NCBI GenBank assembly: GCA_902590695.1
Contig: CACIXR010000009.1
Coordinates: 1-56,731, forward strand
Reading direction: 5' to 3'
Length of the DNA stretch: 56,731 nt
DNA from: an uncultured Alphaproteobacteria bacterium
GTDB taxonomy: Bacteria; Pseudomonadota; Alphaproteobacteria; HIMB59; GCA-002718135
Within the stretch, counting starts at the first letter, position 1, and each line of letters begins with the position of its first letter. The position numbers were made by a program, and so were the translations under genes. The notes below the pieces were generated by a model. That model did not search any database. It was not told the DNA's origin and was given only the letters and a program-made list of their open reading frames with translations. Shown here piece after piece: positions 43,395 through 51,546 of this stretch.

Positions 43395-44224
43395 TAATTT
43401 GGGCCAATTTGTTTTATAATTTTTTTTGTAACTTTTGTTAAATCTTTAATCGTCGGTTTTAGTAATTGCAATCTATCATAAGTTTTAGGATTATTTTTGA
43501 GATTTTTTCTCAAGGCTTCCCCAAATGTCATTCTAATTTCAGTGCCAATGTTTAGTTTTGCTACTTTTGTTTTTCTTGCTAGTTTTTTTCTTTGCTCTAC
43601 GGGAATTCCACTACTACCATGAAGAACTAAAGGGATTTTTGTTTTTGCTTCAATTAAATTAATTTTGTTGAAATCAATAATAGCTTTTTTTGAAGTTTGT
43701 AAATGTGTATTTCCAACGGAAATTGCCATTGCATCAATATTACTTTGGTTTGCAAAAGTTACTGCATCTTCAATATTAGTACCTTCTGAAATTTTACCAT
43801 TATCATAACCTACAAAACCTATTTCTCCCTCAATAGAAATATTATATTTGTGAGCTCTTGAAGCAATTTTTTTACTAATTTTTATATTTTCTTTTAAAGT
43901 TAATTTAGAACCATCAAACATTACAGATGTAAAGCCACTATCAATCCCTTCATAACATTCATCTAGAGTGTATCCATGATCAACATGACAACAAATGTTC
44001 GTTTTTGTTTGACTCGCTAAGTATCTAAACATTTTTCCTAATATTGGAATTGGCGTGTGCGCTCTGCATGAAGGACCAGCTTGTAATATAATTGGAATTC
44101 CAGTTTCATCAGCGGCTTGCGTAAAAGCTAAGGCGTCATCCCAGCCTAGTACAACTAAACCTGCTACTGCATAATTATTTTTATTTGCATCATTTAAAAT
44201 TTTTTTTAAATTTACTGCTGTCAT
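43394..44224 (-). CDS. iolJ: Class II aldolase, IolJ/fructose-bisphosphate aldolase-like
   Basis: 276-residue zinc-dependent class II aldolase. NICCHVDHG holds catalytic Asp and zinc His, GFTSVMFDGS, EGEIG(FVG), a zinc His in VGNTH, and LVLHGSSGIP with the third zinc His are present. Together with iolC and iolB it most likely splits 2-deoxy-5-keto-gluconate-6-phosphate to dihydroxyacetone phosphate and malonate semialdehyde (IolJ). A 5-deoxy-pentulose-1-phosphate or tagatose-bisphosphate substrate is also possible. Its stop overlaps the nucleosidase start, and it begins one base after the iolB stop. Confidence 0.7.
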   Translation of the reverse strand: MTAVNLKKILNDANKNNYAVAGLVVLGWDDALAFTQAADETGIPIILQAGPSCRAHTPIPILGKMFRYLASQTKTNICCHVDHGYTLDECYEGIDSGFTSVMFDGSKLTLKENIKISKKIASRAHKYNISIEGEIGFVGYDNGKISEGTNIEDAVTFANQSNIDAMAISVGNTHLQTSKKAIIDFNKINLIEAKTKIPLVLHGSSGIPVEQRKKLARKTKVAKLNIGTEIRMTFGEALRKNLKNNPKTYDRLQLLKPTIKDLTKVTKKIIKQIGPN

Positions 44225-45067
44225 TTATTTGTATTTAGCAATCATATCCTTAATTCCTGGAATTGTTTCTACTTGATATGCGTGCTCAGGTTGAAAAAAT
44301 TGGACAAGAGATCTTTGAGACAGTCCTCCAAGAATTGTAAAATAATACATCTCATACCCAGGTGCTACGACACATGGGTGATAGCCTGTTCTAATCATAA
44401 TGGTCGACCCATCAATTATATGTTCAGCTTTACCAACTTTATCATCAACTTGCTGAAACATCTGAAAACCAAATCCATTATTAGGTTTAAATCTGTAATT
44501 ATATGTTTCATCATGCCTAGTTTCATCAGGTAGACGATCTGTATCATGCTTATGAGGCGGAAACCCCGACCAACCTCCCTGCCCTACAGTATAAAGTTCA
44601 TTACAAAGCAATCTTCCAACTTTATCATGATGCTTAGCACCTAAAATATGTTTAATTTTTCTATGAGTTTTTGTATCATCAGAACCGTACTGCACTAAAT
44701 CAATTTCATTTGTTCTAACAGCAAATGGTTCAAGAGTTTTATCATACTTTGCGCCAGCAATAAAAATTTCTGAATTATCTACTAAAGATGTAAATTGAGC
44801 TTTTGTATTAGAGGGCACATAAACACCTTCTGGCTCTCCATCCCACACATCAACTGTTCTAGTGCCTAATGACTCAACTTTTATTCCTTCAATTTCTACA
44901 TTAATTGTTCCAGTAGCAGGAACTATGCATGTTTCATAACCAGGTGTTTGATATTCAAAAGATTGATCTTTATTTAATTTTACTATGTTAAAATAATTTA
45001 AAGGAACTCTACTGTCTTCAATATCTACAATTGGCTTGTTTTTATTATCAAATGGTGGAATATGCAT
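44225..45067 (-). CDS. iolB: 5-deoxy-glucuronate isomerase IolB
   Basis: 281-residue bicupin isomerase converting 5-deoxy-D-glucuronate to 5-dehydro-2-deoxy-D-gluconate in inositol catabolism. The metal-site segment PPHKHDTDRLPDETRHDETY, the following YRFKPNNGFGFQMFQQ, and VVAPGYEMYYFTILGG match IolB well. I start at ATG 45067, since AAGGAG lies six bases upstream; the in-frame ATG at 45082 would put that site inside the gene. It begins one base after the end of iolC. iolG, iolE and iolD, the upstream steps, are not in the window. Confidence 0.88.
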   Translation of the reverse strand: MHIPPFDNKNKPIVDIEDSRVPLNYFNIVKLNKDQSFEYQTPGYETCIVPATGTINVEIEGIKVESLGTRTVDVWDGEPEGVYVPSNTKAQFTSLVDNSEIFIAGAKYDKTLEPFAVRTNEIDLVQYGSDDTKTHRKIKHILGAKHHDKVGRLLCNELYTVGQGGWSGFPPHKHDTDRLPDETRHDETYNYRFKPNNGFGFQMFQQVDDKVGKAEHIIDGSTIMIRTGYHPCVVAPGYEMYYFTILGGLSQRSLVQFFQPEHAYQVETIPGIKDMIAKYK

Positions 45068-45068
45068 A

Positions 45069-46055
45069 TTATTCTCCTTCATTAATTTTATTATATTTCA
45101 TAAATTCTAAAATTTCATTTAAATTTGGCATTGCTGGCGCACAACCTACTTTTGTTACTACAATAGCTGCTGCGGCTGAACCTATTTCTATAGATTTTTC
45201 TAAATCATTAGTCTTTAAAATTGATCCAATTAATGATCCCATAAATGCATCACCGGCTCCAGTTGGTTTCAAGGGCTTAACGGGAAATATTCCCTTTTTA
45301 ATTTCTTTGTTCATTGCAAAAGTAATAGAGCCTTTTTCACCTTTTTTATAAATAATTAAGCTTACATTTTTAGCTAATTGTCTAGCATGATCCAAACCAT
45401 TGTTGTAATCACCAGCTAATACTCCAAACTCATCATCATTTCCAATTACACCACTACATTTACTTGCTGCTAAATTATAAACTTCTTTTGCTTTTTTTGA
45501 TGACTCCCAAGTATATGGTCTATAATCAATGTCCATAATTACAGGAATATTATTTTTATTTGCTATATCTAAAGCATATAAAGTAGCACCTCTCGAAGGC
45601 TCAGCTGCTAAAGAAGTTCCAGTAATTAATAAACAATCAAAATTTTTTATATTAGCATTTTCAACATCATCTTTATTTAAAAATAAATCAGAAGCTTTAT
45701 GTCTATAAATAATTGATTGATGATCTTTAACTGTGGTTTCAACAATAGCAAAAGAAATTCTTGATTCATTTTTTTCAAATTTTACTAATTTGTTTTTAAC
45801 TCCATAATGATTTAGTTGATTAATAGCCAATTTACCTAAAGCATCATCAGATACTCTGGTCAGTAGATTACAATTACCTCCAAATAAAGTTAATTGGACA
45901 CCCATATTTGCAGAAGATCCTCCAAGATGGGTAACAAAGGATTTGGCGTTTTCAGTTTTAGTCCCCGGTGGATCAGGATAAATATCAATCCCTGCTCTAC
46001 CTATGAGTAAGAAATTATTTTTTTGAATTTTCGAAATTAAAAATTCAAACGACAT
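45069..46055 (-). CDS. iolC: 5-dehydro-2-deoxygluconokinase IolC (PfkB family)
   Basis: 328-residue ribokinase-fold sugar kinase. N-terminal FLLIGRAGIDIYPDPPG and HLGGSSANMGVQLTLFGG, RISFAIVETT, the mid motif DIDYRPYTWES (diagnostic of IolC), NDDEFGVLAG, and the PfkB signature PLKPTGAGDAFMGSLI with the catalytic Asp are present. It phosphorylates 5-dehydro-2-deoxygluconate, feeding the aldolase. Gene order iolC-iolB-aldolase is close-packed. It follows the GFA gene by four bases. Confidence 0.9.
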   Translation of the reverse strand: MSFEFLISKIQKNNFLLIGRAGIDIYPDPPGTKTENAKSFVTHLGGSSANMGVQLTLFGGNCNLLTRVSDDALGKLAINQLNHYGVKNKLVKFEKNESRISFAIVETTVKDHQSIIYRHKASDLFLNKDDVENANIKNFDCLLITGTSLAAEPSRGATLYALDIANKNNIPVIMDIDYRPYTWESSKKAKEVYNLAASKCSGVIGNDDEFGVLAGDYNNGLDHARQLAKNVSLIIYKKGEKGSITFAMNKEIKKGIFPVKPLKPTGAGDAFMGSLIGSILKTNDLEKSIEIGSAAAAIVVTKVGCAPAMPNLNEILEFMKYNKINEGE

Positions 46056-46059
46056 AAAA

Positions 46060-46401
46060 TTATTTATTTTTCATATCAATAAAGTCAGCATCATATTTAA
46101 AAGGATCAATTGAATTTATACATCCAATATTTATTGCTGCACCATTTGGATCGCTCCTCCTATGATGATGAGTATAGATGCCACAAATCTTACAAAAAAA
46201 ATGTTCAGCAATCATTGTATTAAATTTGTAAGAAGTTAAGTTTTCTTTTCCTTTAAGAATATTTATTGATTCTTTAGGGACCATACACATTTTAGCGTTT
46301 TTTCTTATACAAATAGAGCAGTTACACTGTTTAATGATTTCTAAGTCTGTTAAAACTTCTAATTGAACCGCTCCACAATGACAGTTTAAATTATATTTCA
46401 T
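46060..46401 (-). CDS. GFA/CENP-V family zinc protein
   Basis: 113 residues of the glutathione-dependent formaldehyde-activating enzyme fold. The zinc ligands appear as CHCGAVQLEV, CNCSICIRKN and EHFFCKICGIYTHHHRR, followed by GAAINIGCI. Family members bind glutathione or other thiols, but most have no proven reaction. It is the first gene of the six-gene minus operon, with iolC four bases downstream. A role in handling an aldehyde produced by the aldolase step (malonate semialdehyde) is an attractive guess, not shown. Confidence 0.75.
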   Translation of the reverse strand: MKYNLNCHCGAVQLEVLTDLEIIKQCNCSICIRKNAKMCMVPKESINILKGKENLTSYKFNTMIAEHFFCKICGIYTHHHRRSDPNGAAINIGCINSIDPFKYDADFIDMKNK

Positions 46402-46449
46402 TTTATTTAACTATATTATAATATTTAATATAATTAAAGTTAATAAAGT

Positions 46450-47070
46450 ATGAACGAAAGCATGATTCAAGGTCAAATTATACGACCATTTTCACCAGCT
46501 ATAGGTAAATATAAATTATCAGATGATACAATAACTACACTCAACAATCATATTGATGAAATATTAAAAGATGAAAATAAAATTGATGAATTATACCATG
46601 GCAAACAATTAGCAGGTGAAATTAAATATGAAATTAGATTAACAAAAGAATTTCTTGATCAAAATTTAAATGATGTTCTTCATAAATTTGTATTTAATTT
46701 TGTTAAATCAACATTACAAAAAGAAATTAAGAAATTTGATTTAAAATCTAGTTGGGCAGTTTGTCAATTTGAGAGTGATTATAATCCAATTCATTGGCAT
46801 GATGGTCATCTGTCAGGAGTAATGTACACAAAAATGCCAAAGGACTTAGGTACATCGTACAAAGATCAAAATAAGAATGGAAAAATTGCTTTTATTCATG
46901 GATCAACACAGCTTTTAGTTTCCTCCGTGTATGATGTTAAACCTGAAGTTGGAGATTTATTTATATTTCCTAGTTATATGATGCATACAGTCTATCCATT
47001 CTTTTCTGATGAGGAAAGAAGATCAGTTTCTTTCAATGCATTTATTGATGAGGAGGCAGCAAAATTTTAA
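46450..47070 (+). CDS. Putative 2-oxoglutarate/Fe(II) oxygenase
   Basis: 206 residues resembling the 2OG-FeII oxygenase family common in marine bacteria and cyanophages. The jelly-roll iron site is recognisable: His115/His117 in IHWHDGH, SGVMYTKMP, then GDLFIFPSYMMHTVYPF with the distal His179, and the 2OG-binding arginine in ERRSVSFNAF (190-191). The substrate is unknown; family members may hydroxylate proteins or small molecules. It is a single plus gene, divergent from the GFA operon with a 48-base gap, and it ends 4 bases before the tRNA-Arg 3' end. Confidence 0.7.
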   Translation: MNESMIQGQIIRPFSPAIGKYKLSDDTITTLNNHIDEILKDENKIDELYHGKQLAGEIKYEIRLTKEFLDQNLNDVLHKFVFNFVKSTLQKEIKKFDLKSSWAVCQFESDYNPIHWHDGHLSGVMYTKMPKDLGTSYKDQNKNGKIAFIHGSTQLLVSSVYDVKPEVGDLFIFPSYMMHTVYPFFSDEERRSVSFNAFIDEEAAKF

Positions 47071-47074
47071 TATT

Positions 47075-47150
47075 TGGCGCGCCCGAAATGATTCGAACAT
47101 TTGACCTACCGCTTAGAAGGCGGTTGCTCTATCCACTGAGCTACGGGCGC
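47075..47150 (-). tRNA. tRNA-Arg (TCT)
   Basis: 76 bases on the minus strand. The acceptor GCGCCCG pairs with CGGGCGC, G73, encoded CCA (47077-47075). The D-arm is GCTCAGTGGATAGAGC, the anticodon stem-loop ACCGCCTTCTAAGCGGT gives TCT, and the T-arm is AATGTTCGAATCATT. It reads AGA codons, the dominant arginine codon in this AT-rich DNA. Confidence 0.95.
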
Positions 47151-47197
47151 ATAGTTTGCATTTATCATAGTCTAAAAAATAAAGAAAGAAATTATAC

Positions 47198-47503
47198 TTA
47201 ATGTGTCCAAGGCTCTTTTCTATTTGTATCAAAATTTGAAGCATAACTTTTTGGTTTAATTTTTCTTTGCTTTGGTTCTTCGACAAAATATTGATAATTA
47301 TTTTTTTTTGCCCATTCAATAGCTTGTTCTTTGGTATCAAAAAAAAGTTTAATCTGAGATTTGGTATCTAATGAACTATTCCACCCCATTAAAGAATCTT
47401 TTACTTTTTCTACTTCAGAAATATATTCAGCTAACCATAATTTAGTTTTTTTAAAACCCGATTGCATGGAAGTTTTTGATGGTTTATAAATTTTTATAGT
47501 CAT
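47198..47503 (-). CDS. NADH dehydrogenase accessory subunit, NDUFS4-like (ETC complex I)
   Basis: 101 residues matching the 18-kDa supernumerary subunit of complex I found in alphaproteobacteria and mitochondria. Motifs: KIYKPSKTSMQSG, KLWLAEY, DSLMGWNSSLDTKSQ, KEQAIEWAKKN, and the C-terminal KPKSYASNFDTNRKEPW. It helps assemble or stabilise the N-module of complex I. The start overlaps the acyl-CoA dehydrogenase stop by one base (TAATG). Its presence is an alphaproteobacterial marker. Confidence 0.92.
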   Translation of the reverse strand: MTIKIYKPSKTSMQSGFKKTKLWLAEYISEVEKVKDSLMGWNSSLDTKSQIKLFFDTKEQAIEWAKKNNYQYFVEEPKQRKIKPKSYASNFDTNRKEPWTH

Positions 47504-49278
47504 TAGATTGCTGTTTCAAAATATTTATCATTATAATCATTATAGTATTTTCCACCAGATCTTATATTTTGACAAAGAACTTGTGTTTCACCTAATAATT
47601 TAGTTAAAAAGAAGTTACCAGTTTCTATTTTAGATTTATAAAAACTTTCATCATGCTTTTCTAATTTTGCTAATGAAATTTCTATATAGTGCAACCAAAT
47701 ATAACCTAGAGAAATCAAAGATGATAAATTTAAAAATTCTACAGCATGAGAATTAATCTCATTTTCATCATCTAATGATTTAATATATTCAAAAATACTT
47801 TTGTAAGAATCATATGAAGGCATAAATAAATCAATATATTTTTTCATATCTTGATTATTGGAAATTTTAACTTGATAATTATCAATCATAGTAAAAAATT
47901 CATTAAATAATGCACCGTTGTCAGTTTGTAATTTTCTTCCTATCAAATCTAGAGCTTGAATTCCGTTCGTTCCTTCATAAATTGTTGTAATTCTAGCATC
48001 TCTTACTAATTGTTCCATTCCATGGTCAGTAATAAAACCATGACCACCATAGATTTGCATAGCTCTATTTGTATTTTCTACAGATTTATCTGAAGCATAC
48101 GATTTAATAATTGGCGTCATGAGTGCTATAAAATTTTCAGATAATTTCTTTTCTTTATCATCTGAAGAATTTTCAATATTATCAAAGTGATTTCCAGCCA
48201 ATAAAGTTAAACCTCTAACTGCTTCATTTATGGATTTTATATATAATAAGTTTTTTCTTATTTCAGGATGAACAATTATAGGATCAGCTACCTGATTGCT
48301 GGAAGATAATTTTCCTTGTAAACGCTCTTTCGAATAATAAAGTGCTGATTGATAAGCAGTTTCTGATAAACCTAATCCTTGTATTCCTACAAACAAACGA
48401 GCTCCATTCATCATTATAAACATCGCTCTCATTCCTTTATTAAGATCACCTACTAGCCAGCCCTTAGCTTCATTGTAGTGCATGACACAGGTTGGACTAG
48501 CATGAATACCCATCTTCTTTTCTATTGATCCACATTCAACTTTATTTCTATCAACAAAATCACCACTTTCATTTGGTAAAAATTTAGGAACCAAGAATAA
48601 ACTTATACCTTTTATACCAGGGGGCGCATTTGGTGTTCTTGCTAGTACTAAATGAATAATGTTATCACTTAAATCATGCTCTCCACATGTAATAAAAATT
48701 TTGGTACCAGTAATACTGTAACTTCCATCATCTAATGGTGTTGCCATTGTTTTACTTAATCCAAGATCTGTTCCACATTGAGGTTCAGTTAAATTCATTG
48801 TGCCTGTCCACTTACCACTAGTTAAATTTGGCAGATAAGTATTTTTCAAATCTTCATTAGCACTCTTTTCAATTGCATCAATTGCATTGGCTGTAAGACC
48901 TGGATAAAGACCAAATGACATATTAGTAGAGCTTATCATTTCATCTAAAATCATATTCATAATATATGGTAGGTTTTGACCACCAAATTCTTCTTTTACT
49001 TTTAGTCCTTGCCAGCCATTTTCAGAAAAAGTTTTATAAGCTTCTTTAAATCCTTTTGGAGCAGTCACAACTCCATTATTGAATGAACATCCTTCACTAT
49101 CTCCACTTTGATTAAGCGGGAGTAAGGTTTCTTCACAAAGTTTTGCTGCTTCTTCAATAATAAGCATTAGATCACTTGTTTCTAAATCTAATTTTTTTAA
49201 TGTTTCACTTTCCTTAAGACTTAAAAAATCTTCAATTAAAAATTTAAACTCACGTAGGGGTGTTTTATAAATTTGCAT
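47503..49278 (-). CDS. Acyl-CoA dehydrogenase, DmdC/FadE-like long form
   Basis: 591-residue flavoprotein of the about 590-residue acyl-CoA dehydrogenase subgroup. N-terminal helical domain, FAD/substrate motif MNLTEPQCGTDLG, ITGTKIFITCGEHDL, MGIHASPTCVMHY, the catalytic glutamate in TIYEGTNGIQALDL, and a C-terminal extension domain typical of this subgroup are seen. Substrate could be a fatty acyl-CoA or 3-methylmercaptopropionyl-CoA (DmdC); the neighbours (fadA-type thiolase, no dmdB/dmdD) favour fatty acids. It starts five bases after the thiolase gene. Confidence 0.88.
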   Translation of the reverse strand: MQIYKTPLREFKFLIEDFLSLKESETLKKLDLETSDLMLIIEEAAKLCEETLLPLNQSGDSEGCSFNNGVVTAPKGFKEAYKTFSENGWQGLKVKEEFGGQNLPYIMNMILDEMISSTNMSFGLYPGLTANAIDAIEKSANEDLKNTYLPNLTSGKWTGTMNLTEPQCGTDLGLSKTMATPLDDGSYSITGTKIFITCGEHDLSDNIIHLVLARTPNAPPGIKGISLFLVPKFLPNESGDFVDRNKVECGSIEKKMGIHASPTCVMHYNEAKGWLVGDLNKGMRAMFIMMNGARLFVGIQGLGLSETAYQSALYYSKERLQGKLSSSNQVADPIIVHPEIRKNLLYIKSINEAVRGLTLLAGNHFDNIENSSDDKEKKLSENFIALMTPIIKSYASDKSVENTNRAMQIYGGHGFITDHGMEQLVRDARITTIYEGTNGIQALDLIGRKLQTDNGALFNEFFTMIDNYQVKISNNQDMKKYIDLFMPSYDSYKSIFEYIKSLDDENEINSHAVEFLNLSSLISLGYIWLHYIEISLAKLEKHDESFYKSKIETGNFFLTKLLGETQVLCQNIRSGGKYYNDYNDKYFETAI

Positions 49279-49283
49279 AATAT

Positions 49284-50423
49284 TTAATTAATATTTTCTA
49301 ACACAGTTGCAATACCTTGACCTAAACCTATACATTGTGTCGCTAATCCATACTTTTTATTTTTATTTTGCAATAGAGTTGCAACTTTACCTGTAATCCT
49401 TGCTCCAGTAGCACCCAAAGGGTGTCCTAATGCTATTGCTCCACCATGTATATTTACTTTATTTATGTCCATCTTTAATTCTTTAATACATGCTAAAGAT
49501 TGAGAAGCAAATGCCTCATTTAGTTCCACAATATCAATATCGGAAATAGATAAATTAGCTCTTTTTAGAGCTTTTTTAGATGCATTAATTGGGCCAAGAC
49601 CCATTAATTCTGGTGGACAACCAACTACTGCTGTAGATTTTATACGAGCTAAAATATTTAGATTATTTTTTTTTGCATATTCTTCCTCACAAACAATTAC
49701 TGCTGATGCTCCATCTGTTAATGGTGAGGCTGTACCAGCTGTTACTGTTCCATTTTCATCAAAAGCAAGTTTTAACCCATCTAAAATTTCATGTGAGGTG
49801 TTAGGTCGAATGCCACCATCTTTATTAATTTTCTCATCATTATTTGTGATAGACACTATTTCATTGTCGAACATATTTGATTCTCTAGCTAAATTAGCTT
49901 TGTAATGACTGCTAATAGCAAATTCTTGTTGTTGTTTCCGAGAAATATCAAATTTTTTTGCAACATTTTCAGCTGTAATGCCCATAGACATATATACATT
50001 TGGATTATCTTTACTTAATTGAGGATGAGGATCGTATGTTAATCCATTCATAGGAATAAATGTCATACTTTCTACACCACAACATAAAAAAACGTCTCCA
50101 GAGTTAATTGCAATAGCACCAGTTGCATCATGAATAGCTTGCATTGAAGAACCGCACCATCTATTGACTGTCATACCTGCCACATGTTCTGGCATATCTG
50201 TCATGAAAGAAACAATTTTAGCAATATTATTACCTTGTGCTCCTTCAGGATAAGCACAACCAGTAATAATGTCCTCTATGTCATTTTTATTAATTTGAAT
50301 TTCATTCAGTAATTGATTTATTGTTTGTGATAAAATGTCTTCTGGTCTTATATTAGCCATTTCACCTTTACGAGCAAAGGTGAAGGGTGATCTTTTGTAA
50401 CCCACAATAACTGCATTTCTCAT
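49284..50423 (-). CDS. fadA: Acetyl-CoA acyltransferase (3-ketoacyl-CoA thiolase, FadA type)
   Basis: 379 residues. The nucleophile cysteine is in MTVNRWCGSSMQAIH, then LNEAFASQSLACIKE, GGAIALGHPLGATGARI with the catalytic histidine, and the second catalytic cysteine in TQCIGLGQGIATV, which is the FadA form. It cleaves 3-ketoacyl-CoA to acetyl-CoA and a shortened acyl-CoA. No fadB-like multifunctional enzyme lies beside it. It begins directly after the apt stop, so purine salvage and beta-oxidation genes are on one message. Confidence 0.9.
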   Translation of the reverse strand: MRNAVIVGYKRSPFTFARKGEMANIRPEDILSQTINQLLNEIQINKNDIEDIITGCAYPEGAQGNNIAKIVSFMTDMPEHVAGMTVNRWCGSSMQAIHDATGAIAINSGDVFLCCGVESMTFIPMNGLTYDPHPQLSKDNPNVYMSMGITAENVAKKFDISRKQQQEFAISSHYKANLARESNMFDNEIVSITNNDEKINKDGGIRPNTSHEILDGLKLAFDENGTVTAGTASPLTDGASAVIVCEEEYAKKNNLNILARIKSTAVVGCPPELMGLGPINASKKALKRANLSISDIDIVELNEAFASQSLACIKELKMDINKVNIHGGAIALGHPLGATGARITGKVATLLQNKNKKYGLATQCIGLGQGIATVLENIN

Positions 50424-50939
50424 TTAAAACTCCATTAAAGAATGTATCTCTATTCCTTTTTCAATTAGTTTTTTATCACCACTTAAATCTGGTAAATTTA
50501 TTATAAAACCTGCACCAACAATATTTTTGTCTTCAAACTTTTTAATTAACTCTACTGCTGCAAGTGCGGTTCCACCTGTTGCTAAAAGATCATCAATAAT
50601 TAGTAAATCTTTATGATCATCCAAGGCATCTGTATGAATATGCATTTCAGTTGATCCATACTCTAAGTCGTATGAGGTTTTGAAAGTATCAAATGGAAGT
50701 TTATGAGGCTTTCTCAAAGGAACAAATGCTGCATTTAAAAAATAAGCTATTGCGCCTGCCATAATAAATCCACGTGATTCTATGCTTAAAACTGCATCTA
50801 TTTTTTTATTTTGCCATGGTTTTACCATGTCATCAATGACTTGTTTAAAGTGTCCTGCATTTTGCAACAATGTTGTAATATCTCTGAATTGAATTCCTTT
50901 AACAGGATAATCAGCAATTGTTCGAACGTATTGTTTCAT
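50424..50939 (-). CDS. apt: Adenine phosphoribosyltransferase
   Basis: 171-residue purine salvage enzyme converting adenine and PRPP to AMP. PGI-type N-terminus YPVKGIQFRDITTLL, VLSIESRGFIMAGAIAY, RKPHKLPF, and the PRPP-binding LLIIDDLLATGGTALA are present. It would recapture adenine released by MTA/SAH nucleosidase-type enzymes such as the one at 42864-43394. The start overlaps the phosphatase stop by one base (TAATG). Confidence 0.96.
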   Translation of the reverse strand: MKQYVRTIADYPVKGIQFRDITTLLQNAGHFKQVIDDMVKPWQNKKIDAVLSIESRGFIMAGAIAYFLNAAFVPLRKPHKLPFDTFKTSYDLEYGSTEMHIHTDALDDHKDLLIIDDLLATGGTALAAVELIKKFEDKNIVGAGFIINLPDLSGDKKLIEKGIEIHSLMEF

Positions 50940-51499
50940 TAGTTTTTTTCAATGTCTTTTATATCAAATAAAGTAACAGGTGCAAAATTTGAAGAACAAT
51001 CGTATGTTTTAGTATAAGGGAATTTTAAAAATGATTTTGAGATTTGATTGCTAACATCTAATTTCTTTTCAAAGTGATTTATCAATAATTTATTTGGGTT
51101 TGCATGTGGTGCAAGATTACGAATATATTTAATTGTATTTTCAATATTAGTTTTGTTTTCTCTACATAGTAAATAAGTAGCTGTTGCCATTGATCTTGAT
51201 ACACCACACCAACAATGAATAACAATATCTTCATCATATGCATATGTAGAAGTAAAATTAGCTATTGAATTTACATGCTCTTCTGCTGGTAGAATTTGCG
51301 GTATTTCATCAGTATTCAATCGAAATATTTTATTATTGCTACTAATTTCAATAATATCGTCAAATCCTAACTTTAAATGATTTTTTACTCCCTTAGGTGT
51401 TTCTGGTGCATATCCTGGATCAATTACTGATACAAGATATTTGGGCTGTATGCTTTCACACACATTAGGTAAATCATTTAGAGAACAAACAATTATCAT
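50939..51499 (-). CDS. Cysteine-based (tyrosine / dual-specificity) phosphatase-like protein
   Basis: 186 residues with the CX5R phosphatase loop HCWCGVSRS (Cys96, Arg102), preceded by DEDIVIHC and followed by the helix ATATYLLC. An upstream Asp at 63-65 (NTDEIP) may be the general acid. Related alphaproteobacterial proteins are annotated as tyrosine phosphatases; the substrate is unknown. The ATG at 51499 comes directly after the six-T tail of a terminator hairpin, with no ribosome-binding site, so initiation is unusual. apt overlaps its end by one base. Confidence 0.8.
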   Translation of the reverse strand: MIIVCSLNDLPNVCESIQPKYLVSVIDPGYAPETPKGVKNHLKLGFDDIIEISSNNKIFRLNTDEIPQILPAEEHVNSIANFTSTYAYDEDIVIHCWCGVSRSMATATYLLCRENKTNIENTIKYIRNLAPHANPNKLLINHFEKKLDVSNQISKSFLKFPYTKTYDCSSNFAPVTLFDIKDIEKN

Positions 51500-51525
51500 A
51501 AAAAAGGGTGGTATAAACCACCCTT
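51500..51525 (-). terminator. Terminator hairpin abutting the phosphatase start codon
   Basis: On the minus strand AAGGGTGG (51525-51518), loop TTTATA, CCACCCTT (51511-51504) and then T residues to 51500, giving six T in all; the ATG of the phosphatase gene is the next codon. The hairpin ends the message of the sugar-binding protein gene, 22 bases after its stop. Confidence 0.85.
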
Positions 51526-51546
51526 AATAAAAGTAAAATAATTAAA

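Noticed and set aside
47113..47340. Open frame overlapping tRNA-Arg and the NDUFS4-like gene
   Set aside because: It reads through the tRNA and out of frame over a well-supported gene; its tail is the translation of a tRNA.
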